From Scylla paramamosain (taxonomy: Eukaryota > Arthropoda > Malacostraca > Decapoda > Portunidae): 64,000 nt of DNA. Position numbers and translations under genes: made by a program. The notes under the pieces were generated by a model. The model saw nothing but the letters and a program-made list of their open reading frames with translations, was not told the DNA's origin and did not search any database. The stretch's first letter is position 1. The number at the start of each line of letters is the position of its first letter. This document shows positions 11,787 through 25,019 of the stretch, one piece after another. The stretch spans positions 2,496,728 through 2,560,727 of the forward strand of contig NC_087186.1 in NCBI RefSeq assembly GCF_035594125.1, read 5' to 3'.

Positions 11787-11808
11787 TGGATATTTTCACA
11801 TTAGTTAC

Positions 11809-11944
11809 CTGAGCAGCTTCAGGATTCCTACAGGTGGCAATAATGACATCTGGAGGTGTGATGTGTTGAGCCAGTTGCCTCACCATCTCCAGGCCCAGGC
11901 CTCGACTGCTGCCCGTCACCAACACAGTGCGTGCCACCATGGAG
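11809..11944 (-). CDS. First coding exon of a short-chain dehydrogenase/reductase (sniffer/C-factor-like)
   Basis: The exon encodes 44 residues from an ATG at 11940. MVARTVLVTGSSRGLGLEMV starts the Rossmann fold, with the dinucleotide-binding TGxxxGxG motif at residues 9-16. The second strand follows, VIIATCRNP, and then EAAQ. This is the N-terminus of NADPH-dependent SDR oxidoreductases of the sniffer/C-factor group (family knowledge), which are cytosolic carbonyl reductases. Splice signals fit: CAG|GTAACT at the 3' end (intron from 11808) in phase 0, and a T-rich tract ending TTATTAG just before 11944. The 5' UTR therefore continues in an upstream exon. Later exons are not found in the window. 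This is the only host-like coding sequence I can support. Confidence 0.75.
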
Positions 11945-12091
11945 CTAATAAAACAATAAAAGAACATTTTCCTTATCAACTCTCTTATACATAATATAAT
12001 TTTCATCTTTCAGAGCCTTATTATAAAGAGTAATTTTTTTTTTTTTTACCATGAAACACTCAACCCACATCTAAAAATCAAGAACACATTA

Positions 12092-12094
<3 letters not shown>

Positions 12095-12186
<92 letters not shown>
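12095..12186. repeat. (AT)n microsatellite, mariner target
   Basis: About 45 AT units. Its last TA (12185-12186) is the left target duplication of the mariner. Confidence 0.98.
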
Positions 12187-12187
<1 letters not shown>

Positions 12188-13499
12188 GAGGTGTGTCATT
12201 AAAGTTCCAGGACTGGTGTCCTAAAAGATGAATTTCAAACCCAAGCCACAAACCACCATATTTCCCCTTCAAAGTAATCCTTCTGGAGTATACAACTGCG
12301 CTCCCAACCCTCTACAGTCACTAATCTTTTTCTTACGTGCTTTTAAAATCATGTCCTCTGTTGCAGGTCGTTTAACAATGAGCGCTGAACAGCGAACAAA
12401 CTTGAAGTTTTTGGTGCAGTTGGGGAAAACGCCGTCAGAAGCACTGGGTATGCTGCAAAAAGTGTACGGGGATGAGACAATGTCACGCTCACGTGTTTTT
12501 GAGTGGTGCAAGAGGTTCAAAGAGGGCCGGGAGGACGTGGAAGATGACCCCAGGAGTGGAAGACCCTCAACGAGCAGGAATGAGGCCAATGTTGAGCGTG
12601 TCAAGCAGATGGTGCGTGACGATCGTCGGTTGACTGTTCGAAAGATCGCAGATGAGCTTGGCATGAACCACAACAGCGTGTGGAAGATTATCACTGAAGA
12701 TCTGGGCATGCGGAAAGTCTGTGCGAAGATGGTGCCGAGACTCCTGAACGATGACCAGAAGGGACGACGCATGCAGGTGTGTCAGGACATCCTCGAGCGT
12801 CTGGAAACTGAACCAGACTTGCTCAGGAGAGTCATCACCGGCGATGAGTCCTGGGTATTTGAGTACGACCCGGAGACCAAACGCCAGAGCCTTCAATGGA
12901 AGAGTCCGGCGTCGCCACGGCCGAAGAAAGCAAGGCAGTCCAGGTCCAGCTTCAAGGTCATGTTGATCGCTTTCTTCGATGTGAGGGGCATCGTCCACTG
13001 CGAGTTCTTGCCACAGGGCCAGACAGTCAACCAACATGTGTACAAAGAAGTACTGCGGCGTCTGCTTCGTGCAGTGCGCGAGAAGAGGCGGGAGTTGTGG
13101 CAGGGCAACTCGTGGCTGCTTCACCACGACAATGCGCCTGCTCACAATGCCCTGAGCATCAGAGAGTTCTTGGCCAAGAAGAACATCGCCGTGCTGGAGC
13201 AACCGCCCTACTCACCTGACCTCGCTCCGTGCGACTTCTTCCTCTTCCCCAAGCTCAAGGAGGTCATGAAGGGGACCCGTTTTGATGATGCGGACGACAT
13301 CAAAAAGGCCGTGACGACGGAGCTGAGGAGCATCCCGCAAGAATCCTTCCAGCAGTGCATGCAAGCCTGGCAGAGAAGGATGGACAAGTGCATGCGGTGC
13401 CAGGGGGATTACTTCGAAGGAGATAACCTATAGTTTGTAGCCTGGATGTGAAATAAAACTTGTGTGGCACCAGTCCTGGAACTTTAATGACACACCTCG
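12187..13499 (+). mobile_element. Mariner transposon, copy 1 (1313 bp, complete)
   Basis: Perfect 32-base terminal inverted repeats start CGAGGTGTGTCATTAAAG and lie at 12187-12218 and 13468-13499, with TA on both sides (12185-12186 and 13500-13501). It holds one uninterrupted transposase gene. A second copy of the same length lies at 37426-38738. The element is visibly GC-richer than its surroundings. It is complete and may be mobile; activity is inferred. Confidence 0.97.
12378..13433 (+). CDS. Mariner DD34D transposase
   Basis: Cut-and-paste transposase of 351 residues from MSAEQRTNLKF, near the usual mariner length of about 345. The frame is open 50 codons further upstream (Met at 12228), but those residues look like 5' UTR. 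Numbering from that first Met: a helix-turn-helix region at about 55-150 including RSGRPST, a KMVPRLL block at 167-173 in place of the classical WVPHEL, the catalytic aspartates D206 (TGDESW), D301 (HHDNAPAH) and D336 (YSPDLAPCDFF), and a 34-residue gap between the last two. All hallmarks are intact. AATAAA at 13452 can serve as a polyadenylation signal. TGTTGCAG just upstream of the start could be a splice acceptor, which would shorten the leader. Confidence 0.97.
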   Translation: MSAEQRTNLKFLVQLGKTPSEALGMLQKVYGDETMSRSRVFEWCKRFKEGREDVEDDPRSGRPSTSRNEANVERVKQMVRDDRRLTVRKIADELGMNHNSVWKIITEDLGMRKVCAKMVPRLLNDDQKGRRMQVCQDILERLETEPDLLRRVITGDESWVFEYDPETKRQSLQWKSPASPRPKKARQSRSSFKVMLIAFFDVRGIVHCEFLPQGQTVNQHVYKEVLRRLLRAVREKRRELWQGNSWLLHHDNAPAHNALSIREFLAKKNIAVLEQPPYSPDLAPCDFFLFPKLKEVMKGTRFDDADDIKKAVTTELRSIPQESFQQCMQAWQRRMDKCMRCQGDYFEGDNL

Positions 13500-13501
13500 T
13501 A

Positions 13502-14128
13502 TGCAGTGGAACCTCAGTTCTCAAACTTAATTTGTTCCTGAATGCCTTTCGAAATCCTAATGTTTGAAAACCGAAACTATTTTCCCCATAGGAATCAATG
13601 TAAAATTGATTAATCTATTCCCAAACACCAGTTTACAGTCTTAGCAGCTTATGACAGACACTCCCACAACCAAGATGGCTGCTTCACATCTTCAGCTCAC
13701 AAATTATTTATCCAGAAAGGATGTAATGAATGAACTTGGTGACAAAGAACTCATCAGAAGATACTGTTTAGACCAATCTAGTGAGGGAAACCGAGAGGAA
13801 CAACCCACTTACCGCCAAAACGGAGGTGATCATAACACTTAGACATCTTGCTGCTGGGAAAAGCTACTGGAAAAATGCAGTTATGTTTGCAGTAGTGATG
13901 GCATTGAGGGTCTCCTCCAAGTATATAAAAATGAAGTAGATATGTATAGAAACTATAAATCAGTAATAAACAGCAGCTTATGCTGTGTCTTTTAATATTT
14001 GAAATTAAGTAACTTTGTTCTAGAACTAAATTATGGTACTGCAACCAAAACAATATGGAGTTCAAAATTTTGTTTGAAAACCGATTTGTTCGAAAAGGGA
14101 AGCATTCAGTAACTGAAGTTCCAGTGCA
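13502..14128. mobile_element. MITE with Tigger-like ends
   Basis: Left end TGCAGTGGAACCTCAGTT and the reverse complement of the right end, TGCACTGGAACTTCAGTT, are near-perfect inverted repeats. TA flanks both (13500-13501, shared with the mariner, and 14129-14130). Inside the ends are the TTTCGAAAT...GTTTGAAAACCG repeats typical of pogo/Tigger-derived MITEs. Length is 627 bp. Confidence 0.7.
13663..13900 (+). pseudogene. PIF/Harbinger-like nuclease N-terminal fragment
   Basis: Two short stretches in different frames match the N-terminus of Harbinger (HARBI1-type) nucleases: ELGDKELIRRYCLDQ, then TEVIITLRHLAAGKSYW. The latter resembles the family's conserved LxITLRFLATGDSY block. It is frameshifted between them and lacks the DDE domain. 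Its location inside a MITE with Tigger-like ends is unexpected: either a Harbinger remnant was captured, or the resemblance is limited. Confidence 0.45.
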
Positions 14129-14130
14129 TA

Positions 14131-16242
14131 TAAATTCACTTCCTCTGGAATACCTTTAAATTGCACATATACAACAATGAAAGTACTCAGGTGAGTTGCA
14201 CTTGCAGAACAATACTATATTAAGCCACCCTTACTGCAACTCTCACCCACTACCATGAGAGCAAGGTGAGGCTTCTCAATAAGGTCAGTGCCCTGCAGAG
14301 TTTGCCTCCTGCAGGCTTAGTGTCTTGCATCATATTTAGGTTATATTTAGATTTATTTAGTGACTGAAAATAAATATTTACCAGAAAAAAAATAAATAAT
14401 TAGTTTAAAAAAATAAAACTGCCCATAAATATCAATTATGTCAGTGGCATTCCCCCAAAAAAATTTAATGATGGTGGATTATTTACATAATGCTAACCTA
14501 TTAATTTTGAGACACTTTATTTCTGGACAAAATATAATGCTTTATCATTTAAAGTTTTAAGTTGAAAACCACAAAACATAACTTTTCTAAAATGTTTAAA
14601 ATCAATTCACAAATGCAGCTGAAATTTTATATCCCAGCAAAACATCACACACTGCTTAGAAATAATGAGTGCTTTGTCAGGGTAAGCTAATAAGATAACA
14701 AACAGAGTATAAAACAATCATAACACTGGAAGAAAGGGGAAGAAAAAAAGTTGAATGAATTAATAAAATTAATCTAAACCTAATCTAACTTTTCTATGAA
14801 TTTGCAAGCCCTGATTTGAATCTGTGCTAGAGCACATAGCACACAGTTCCTACAGCTGTTCATCTTCACTTTGGACTGGCTGTTAAATAGGTACCTGGGA
14901 AAATCTCATGAAAGTAGTAAGCTCTGAAAACCCAGATGTAACACTGGCCCTGTGCCCCAGGGTAAGGGATATCATCCACCATTTGTTCAAAGATCAATGA
15001 GACAAAGTGTCAGGGTCATGTGCAGCAATAAATGTACACCCACCTTTACATTTTAACCCTGCAGAGTTACTATGCCCTGTGCGTCAACTAAAAACAATAC
15101 TATATTCGATGTTCATCTTGTCCTTTGTAGGTGCCATACTGAAACTGAGGGCTGGGCAGTAAGCCAGAGTCTGTCAGACCACATGATAGCTACAATTCCA
15201 ATTGAACTCTGATGCTGAAGTTGTGATATCATGCTTTCCTTTAAAAACAATAATTTATAACAACCTGACAAAGTGACCATGTTAGCCACACAATTTGCAA
15301 AGCCAATAGTGGTTTCTTCATTTTGTACTATGCACAGGAGTTTGGGATTAATGTGGCGACGGTTTCAGCTATAAGTGTAGTACATCTGCACTGTACTAGA
15401 GTATGTCATACCCATGTAGCATCCTGGCCTGATGCAGGCCCAACACCATGCCCTGGAGCACATGCAAAATCATGTAATATTCAGAATAATGCAGGACAAG
15501 TCAGTATGGCAATTACCACACCATCTTGTTGACCTTTGACACTAAGTCTTTACAAAAGATGTTCTGCAACACCTTTCAGTTTTGGAAAGGGTTTGCTACA
15601 GTCCAGCAAGCACAGGACAATGTTGCTGCCTGATACAAGCTGTTTGGTGCTGCATCTCCCAATACTAACAATCAACTGTGCTATATGTGGTTACCAAACA
15701 ACAGTTACATGTTATAATGAATATACACTACACCATACATTTTTATTACGTTTATTTATTTATTTTTTTTTGTCAATACATAGTTCTCTTTTTAAAACTT
15801 GTTTTTAATCAGTTTCTCTCTTTTGACTTTTAATAAGTGAGGTAATTTCATGTTTTTTTTTTTATTGTAAGCAAGCCATCGTCATCTTAAAGTCAAGTTT
15901 TGTAGCTTCCTTGGCAAAATAAACCATATATTATTATTGCTATTCATAAACTCCTTTATTCCTTGACTGGACATTCAGCCTAAAACTGCATGGAGTGCTG
16001 CTCTAAGAACTTGTAGACACAAACATTTGCTTTACTTTTTATCAAAGCAGTACAGCATGATACAGACATCATACATGTACTCCTGCTTTGAACTTAAAAT
16101 GCTGTGTTACTATAGTCTTATCATTTTGAATTGACCATTTGGGCGCTGTCATTTTCGGGGATTCTTCAGCCTGCAATGCTGCCACACTTACACCAAGACA
16201 TGCCTCATGTCAGGTGCTTCCTACCTCAAAATTAGTGTTGTA
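14131..16242. other. 2.1 kb without a recognised gene
   Basis: AT-rich, with only short open frames (69 codons at 15323, 90 codons at 15536) that carry no known motif. AATAAA occurs at about 15919 but no transcript unit can be tied to it. Confidence 0.55.
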
Positions 16243-16750
<508 letters not shown>

Positions 16751-17014
16751 ATGACACAAAGGCCACCAGCACATCCTGTGTTCTCCTCACCAACAAAGAA
16801 CCGCCCTGCAATCATAACCAACGCTGATCACTTTGACAAACATGTGGTGAGGACAATTTTGGAATTTTACACAAGAAAGGAGATCCCAACACTACACAAA
16901 GTAAAGGAAGAATTGAAGGAAAGTATTTCCTTCAAAGGATGCACTGAATCTCTACAAAAGATTCTCAAAGAGATTGGACTCAGATATGGACAAAAAGTCA
17001 CAACTAAAAAATAG
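16751..17014 (+). pseudogene. Transposase N-terminal helix-turn-helix fragment
   Basis: The 87-residue frame reads FDKHVVRTILEFYTRKEIPT, LHKVKEELKESISFKG and ESLQKILKEIGLRYGQK. This matches a pattern I recall from arthropod transposase-like proteins, IDDFD...IR..I..FY..KE.PTL..L...LKE...F.GS...L.KILKEIGFR. It would be a DNA-binding helix-turn-helix domain before a DDE nuclease. The frame stops at 17014 and no DDE domain follows, so it is a fragment or one exon. The identification is by pattern only. Confidence 0.45.
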
Positions 17015-17085
17015 AAATATAATATCATAGTTTAAAGGAAATATCATATCTAAAAGGAAACCTATCACATTTAAACAAAATTCAC

Positions 17086-17089
<4 letters not shown>

Positions 17090-17154
<65 letters not shown>
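17090..17154. repeat. (GA)n microsatellite
   Basis: About 32 GA units. Confidence 0.98.
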
Positions 17155-17159
<5 letters not shown>

Positions 17160-17745
17160 GGGGGAAGGGGAGCAAAGTTATCAGTGACACATGGGCTCTA
17201 ATCTGATAACAGGCCCAGTATAAGGTTTGGCAGGACTGCAGGTTGGGGAATCCCTGGAAATGACAACACCCAAATGCTCAATTCAAAATGGTCAGACCAT
17301 ATTTACTGTCTTCAATCATTTTCTACAGGTTTCTTGATATATAATGTATACTATGTATAATGTTGCTTATATTGATAATGTTTGGCTTGTATCTATATTA
17401 TTTGTTGAATTGTTACTTTAGCAGTTTTCAGCTTGTATTTATATTATGTTGTTAAATTGTCACTTTATCAGTTTTCATCTTTTGTCCACAGTTTTGCCCT
17501 TAGTTTTCTACCAAGCCACTCACTTAGCAAGAGTTGCAGCATATACAGTAGGGTACGTGACAACAAACATGATTAGTTCCAAAGTAGTGTTTACACTACT
17601 ACATTTGAGATAACACAACAAATATATACAGTACCCTCACAAGTTTCACACCTAGTCCTAAATTCTTACCACCCTGAGTTTTGCATTGCTTTCACATTTA
17701 CCTACTGTCGGCGTCACACATATACATACAGTAAATTCCGCCTAA

Positions 17746-17747
<2 letters not shown>
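17155..17747. other. Unassigned sequence
   Basis: No gene seen. TACAGTAGGGTACGTGAC at about 17535 resembles a lone Tigger-type end; no partner was paired with confidence. Confidence 0.4.

Positions 17748-17808
<61 letters not shown>
17748..17808. repeat. (CT)n microsatellite
   Basis: About 30 CT units, attached to dispersed repeat copy 2. Confidence 0.98.
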
Positions 17809-17810
<2 letters not shown>

Positions 17811-18037
17811 AGTAAGAACAATCCTCAGGATTTCTCAACAGAATGAGATTGATTGAGAATGAAAATGGAATTAAGCATGAGTGAGAAAGGATGAAGCAAA
17901 ATTTATATAAAATGAATGAGGATAAAAGAGAGAGCAAGGTAACACTCCTTTATCCTTTATCTCTGATAGGTAAGGGGAAAGGAAGTGACAGGGAGGGATG
18001 TTTAAGACAAGACAAAAGAAGGGAGAGGAAAGGAAAA

Positions 18038-18040
<3 letters not shown>
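17808..18040 (-). repeat. Dispersed repeat ending in (GA)n, copy 2
   Basis: Reverse-complement relative of 7500-7755, including the same microsatellite at the same end. Confidence 0.65.

Positions 18041-18042
<2 letters not shown>

Positions 18043-18110
<68 letters not shown>
18043..18110. repeat. (AT)n microsatellite
   Basis: About 34 AT units. Confidence 0.98.
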
Positions 18111-19826
<1,716 letters not shown>

Positions 19827-20437
19827 TTTTTCATCTATCCTCAACAGGAAGATTCTTAAACATCTATCATTTCACAACCATATATTTAATCACCAGGATG
19901 CCTTGCATCAAGGCTGTTTTACTGATGATCTACTGGCTTTCCTTACTGAGTCTTGGTCATCCTCTTTTAGAGATTTTGGTGAAACTTTTGCGGTTGCATT
20001 ATACATAAAAGCTTTTAATAGAGACTGACACAAAGCTTTGATTTCCAAAATATGCTCCTACAGCTTTTATCTTTTTCTCTATAACTTCATCTCAAGTTTC
20101 CTCTCTGACCGTTCTATTGCTACTGTGCTATGCTAGATGGTCAGTGTTCTTATAATTCTATTAGCAGTGGTGTTTCTCAGGGTTCTAGCCTGTCACCCAC
20201 TCTCTTCCTATTGTTCATCAGTGATCTTTGAAACCAAACTTCTTGTCCTATCCACTTTTGTACTGATGATACGAATCTGCACTTTTCGACATTTTTTCAT
20301 AGATGCCCAACCCTTCAGGAAGTAAACAGTTCAAGCAGGGAAGCCACCACAGAATGCTTGCCTTCTGATCTTTCTGAAATTTCTGATTTTGGGAGAACAA
20401 ACTTAGTATTGTTCAATGCCTCAAAAGCTCATATTTT
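19827..20437 (+). pseudogene. LINE-A reverse transcriptase fragment (A2, plus strand)
   Basis: This segment aligns with 49190-49810 of copy A8, from the SCLSKVFESIL block through the ALDISKAFD region, the PQGS turn and the YADD box to FNASKA. It is heavily decayed: the first catalytic Asp region reads ALYIKAFN, YADD has become CTDDT, and several stops and frameshifts occur. Both ends are truncated, so no LINE tail is present. It lies 150 bases from a minus-strand LINE-A copy. Confidence 0.85.
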
Positions 20438-20529
20438 GAAGTATACATATATATTGAAGTAATTACTTCAATAAGAAAAAAGGTAATACTTCACCAAATA
20501 GTATCCTCCGTATGCTAAGTTCTCACCTC

Positions 20530-20955
20530 TTCTATTGTATAAAAATTTATAAATAGATACCCAAACTTACCTGGATTCCCACTAGACCACCATTTTTTTT
20601 TTATGTAAGAGGGAGGCCAAGGGCAACAAAAATCCAATAAAAAAAAAAAAAGCCCACAGAAATGTCAGTCCCAGAAAAAGGTCTGAAGCGGTAGTCAAAA
20701 ATTGAAGGATAAGTGTCTTGAAACCTCCCTTTTGAATTTCTATTGTATAAAAATTTATAAATAGATACCCAAACTTACCTGGATTCCCACTAGACCACCA
20801 TCTTTTTTTTTTTTTATGTAGGAGGGAGGCCAAGGGCAACAAAAATCCTATAAAAAAGAAAAAAAAAAAAAAGCCCACTGAAATGTCAGTCCCAGAAAAA
20901 GGTCTGAAATGGTAGTCAAAAATTGAAGGACAAGTGTCTTGAAACCTCCCTCTTA
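20530..20955. repeat. 208-bp tandem duplication covering a LINE-A tail and its flank
   Basis: TTCTATTGTATAAAAATTTA begins at 20530 and again at 20738. Each copy continues through about 63 bases of flank into a poly(T)-headed LINE-A 3' UTR. The first copy stops after about 140 bases of 3' UTR; the second continues into the LINE-A body. Confidence 0.9.
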
Positions 20956-21765
20956 AAGGAATTCAAGTCATAGGAAGATGGAAATACAGAAGCAGGCAAG
21001 GCAAGGAGTTCCAGAATTTACCAGAGAAAGGGATGAATGACTGAGAATACTAGTTAACTCTTGCATTAGGGAGGTGGACAGAATAGGGGTGAGAGAAAGA
21101 AGAAAGTCTTGTGTAGCAAGGCTGAGGGAGGAGGGGATGCATGCAGTTAGCAAGATCAGAAGAGCAGTTAGCATGAAAATAGCAGTACAAGACAGCTAGA
21201 GATGCAACATTGCAGTGGTGAGAGAGGCTGAAGACAGTCAATTAGAGGAGAGGAGTTGATGAGATGAAAAGCTTTTGATTCCACCCTGTCTAGAAGAGTG
21301 GTAGGAGTGGAACCCCCCCCAGACACATGAAGCATACTCCATACATGGACAGATAAGGCTCTTCTACAGTTAACAGGTGAGGGGATGAGAAAAACTGGCA
21401 AAGACATCTCAGAACACCTAACTTCATAGAAACTGTTTTTAGCTAGAGATGAGATGTGAAGTTTCCAGATCAGATTATAAGTAAAGGACAGAACAAGGAT
21501 GTTCAGTATAGAAGAGGGGGACAGTTGAGTGTCACTGAAGAAGAGGAGATAGTTGTCTGGAAGGTTGTGTTGAGTTGATAGATGGAGGAAATGAGTTTTT
21601 GAGGCATTGAACAATAACAAGTTTTCTCTAGCCCAATCAGAAATTTTAGAAAGATCAGAAGTCAGACATTCTGTGGCTTCCCTGGGAGAAGTGTTTACTT
21701 CCTGAAAGGTTGAACGTTCATGAAAAGACGTGATAAAAGTGCAGGGTGGTATCATCAGCATAGGC
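20802..21765 (-). mobile_element. LINE-A copy A2, 5' truncated (minus strand)
   Basis: From a poly(T) head (the element's poly(A) tail) this copy covers the 3' UTR, the C-terminal domain and the RT up to the YADD region near 21760. There homology ends abruptly. Residues such as ESKAFHLINSSPL and LSKISDWARENLLLFNASKT identify it. Stops and frameshifts break it. A partial extra 3' UTR lies at 20593-20737 because of the tandem duplication. Confidence 0.88.
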
Positions 21766-22373
21766 AGAAAAAATGACAAATCTAACCAAACCAAATCTAA
21801 CCTACAGTAAACTAACCTAACTCGTCTTCTTCCTACTATCTTGGCAGGAAGCTGCATATGATTAACTATATCAATAGCTCCTTCACCTTCCCTGCCTAGG
21901 CAGGCATAGTGCAGTGTAGCCTACTGTTTTATTTGTCATTAATTACAGTGGTACCTCAGTATACAACCACTCTGGAATAAGCCCAACTTGGTGTACGTCC
22001 AGCTTGAATGCAAAAAAATTTGCCTGGTATATAACCTTTGTTTGGAATATATATGACTTTAGAGTTAGAACTTGTATGGGTCAAAGTAAGTCATGACATC
22101 ACTCAGTACCCTTGTTTACCTCTCTCAAAACAAAATCATGACTGCTCATGCTTGTTGCTAGCATTCACTCTGAATTTTCTTGTGATTTTGTGTTTTTCAC
22201 ATAATTTTTTTTTGTAAATTCACTGACCATGAATTCTAGGAAAGTTAATGACTCCTTCCAAACAATAACATCTTCTCCCTTCTTTGCACCATCCTAGTAG
22301 GCACTTAACTCTTCTCAGCAAGGTAAAGTGAGGTTAAATTTTCATTTATTTCATGTAATTGCTATTGTATTTA

Positions 22374-22852
22374 CCATATTTTACGGCACATAAGATGCAC
22401 ATATTTTCATAAAAATGGCTCAAGAAATCACCCTGCATCTTATATGCAAATGTGAGGCCTCCTGTATATTTAAATTTGAAATTTCTTTCATCCGTACACC
22501 CAAAGATTTATGCCACCATATTATAGGTAAGAGTGCTATATCATGTTTTTCAACCATAATATTATGTAAGAAAATGTTGAAAATTAAAACACGGCCCTGT
22601 TCAAGTGTTTTGTTGACATCTCTATAGCTGGGCTGCGTTCTTTGCCTTGCCTCCATGACTAGGCCGCTACTTCAGTTTTATTACTGAAATCAAGTAGGAT
22701 ATTTTTATTATTGTGATTGATTGCTTTTTGTTCAGCTGTACTGCTAGCTTGGTTTAAACATTATATGCTTAAATACATAAAAAAAAAAAAATTGTTTTCC
22801 AGAAATGGGAGTATGACATATGCCCATGTGTCTTATACGCCATCAAATACGG
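22374..22852. mobile_element. MITE with CCRTATTTKAYGGC-type inverted ends
   Basis: Left end CCATATTTTACGGCACATAA and right end, reverse-complemented, CCGTATTTGATGGCGTATAA are inverted relatives. TA flanks both sides (22372-22373 and 22853-22854). Length is 479 bp, non-coding. It sits inside the larger Tigger-like element. Confidence 0.7.
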
Positions 22853-23366
22853 TATGTATTTTAGTATTAAGCAGTGTTTGAATTATTTTATACAACCCTA
22901 CATTATAATATACTAATAACAATAGCATTTTTTTTTTCTTTTCAAGAGAACAGATTAATTATTTTCCCTTTAATTTTTCATGGGAAAAATTTGTTTGGTA
23001 TACCATATAGATGATGCCCAAACTACCAAACCATCTGTAGTGAAGTTTGGGTCAGTGAGCACCAGACAACTGAGACAGTGATATACCAGTACAATGAATA
23101 AAATACCTTGAAAGTATTACCAGTAATAAGGTATGATCATCTTCAAGTGCAAAAACTAAACCTAAAATAAAATTCCCACCAGATGTTTTTGTACATTTTC
23201 ATGAAAAAGGATGGATGGACAAAGATACTATAAAATTATAGGCAGTACAATCAGTTTTCCTAAACATAAACAAACCCTTGCCTTGCACCACATGTGTGTG
23301 TTGGGCTGTCAGCCATAATCTTCTCCTATATATAAGTGGTGGCACGTAGCAAGGGTCCAATGTGCC

Positions 23367-23370
<4 letters not shown>

Positions 23371-23402
<32 letters not shown>
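23371..23402. repeat. Poly(A) run
   Basis: About 32 A residues just inside the left end of the TIR element. Confidence 0.95.
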
Positions 23403-23406
<4 letters not shown>

Positions 23407-23663
23407 GGTTAAAGTTCTGCAATATGCAAATTACTATAACTCTTCTAAGTTTTGAGATACTGTCTTCATTTATGTATCAAAATGAAGCTTGAAATACATC
23501 ATTTCTGATTTTTAAAATGCTTTAGCAATTTTAGTAAAATTATGTATGTTTATTTTTAATAAAAAATAAATAAATAATTTCAAATTCTCCATGTATTTAT
23601 CAGCTATTACTGAACTTTGACGTCATTTTCTGGCACAATATTGGTTAAAAAATGGTGATACAC

Positions 23664-23815
<152 letters not shown>

Positions 23816-24716
23816 CATAAAAACATGATTAATGATAATTATTATTACTATTATTATCATGCTCTCCCATACACCCTCGCAGTGCGTGAAGTCACACTCC
23901 CACCAATGTCTTACCCACCCATGCTATGGGATATTGGACTCCTCTCTCAACTCCTAAAACTGGCTCTCTTACCCACTCACTGCTACAGGATTTTATATCC
24001 TTCTCTCTTGATCACTGCTTGGGTCAGCAGCTATGCCTGTCCGGAAGTTTGAAAATAGAAGTTTTTTTGTACTTCCACTGTAACAAGGGTCTTACATTCA
24101 ATCCCAACACATAGAGGACAGATTAAACTAATGCTATATACAAGAAAACAGTTTTCACAGGTGGTGGCATGTTGGACCCTTTTTATGCACCACCACTCGT
24201 ATCACATTTCTTTTGATTATATACAATGACATTCATGATTTTTTTCTCAGTTTATGGACTTCATCCATATACAACACTGCAGCCTGGAGAGATTCATTTT
24301 ACCCCCAGTTTGTTTTCCTTTACTGTTTAGCCTTGAAGATCTTTATATCACTCCTCCTTCAGCTTTGGGAAAAACTGAGGAATATTGACACAACCTGCTG
24401 CTTTATCATTCATATACAATGCCAGTTGTACTACATGAAATTTTGTTTACACACTTTTCAACAGGAATATGTTTCAGCGCATGTTCTTAAAATAGATTCC
24501 TATTTTACTTTGTCTAACTTCTCCAAAATTCATAAGATTGTTGTTTATCTACAATAATATTTTGCATAAAATTTTAGGACAATCTTTTTTTTTCTTTTTG
24601 TCTTTTTTAGGATGATTCATATGTTGTCTTATATGCTGAAATATAAGGTACATCCTGTTTGGCATAAGTCCAAGGATCTGGGACAGATTAAGGACATATA
24701 CTGAAGTACCACTGTA

Positions 24717-25019
24717 CATCTATACTATCAACGTGTAATGTTTATTGGCAAATCACCTGTTCTTTAATACCACTTATCTCATTATGAGGATGCTGTGAAG
24801 CTCCAAAACTTGAAGAAATTATGACTGAATAATTAACAATTTCACCAACAAACATCCAAGTCTACACATCTCACGATGGTTATCCATCCAGCCTGGCCAT
24901 TGTATCTGTTGCCTGGCCACACTTGAATTTTGTACCACATCTAAACAAAAGCTTCAAAATGCATATGGGTATAGAACATTTTTTTTAAATAGATTAACCT
25001 GTATTTTCACTTCAAGCAA
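24717..25019. other. Unassigned sequence
   Basis: No gene recognised between the Tigger-like element and piggyBac copy P1. Confidence 0.5.

Noticed and set aside
12567..13202. 211-codon minus-strand frame over the mariner (and its twin at 37806-38441)
   Set aside because: Antisense shadow of the transposase; the sense strand has all catalytic motifs.
15536..15990. 3' UTR of a host gene (T-rich, AATAAA)
   Set aside because: No coding exon or transcript direction could be tied to it.
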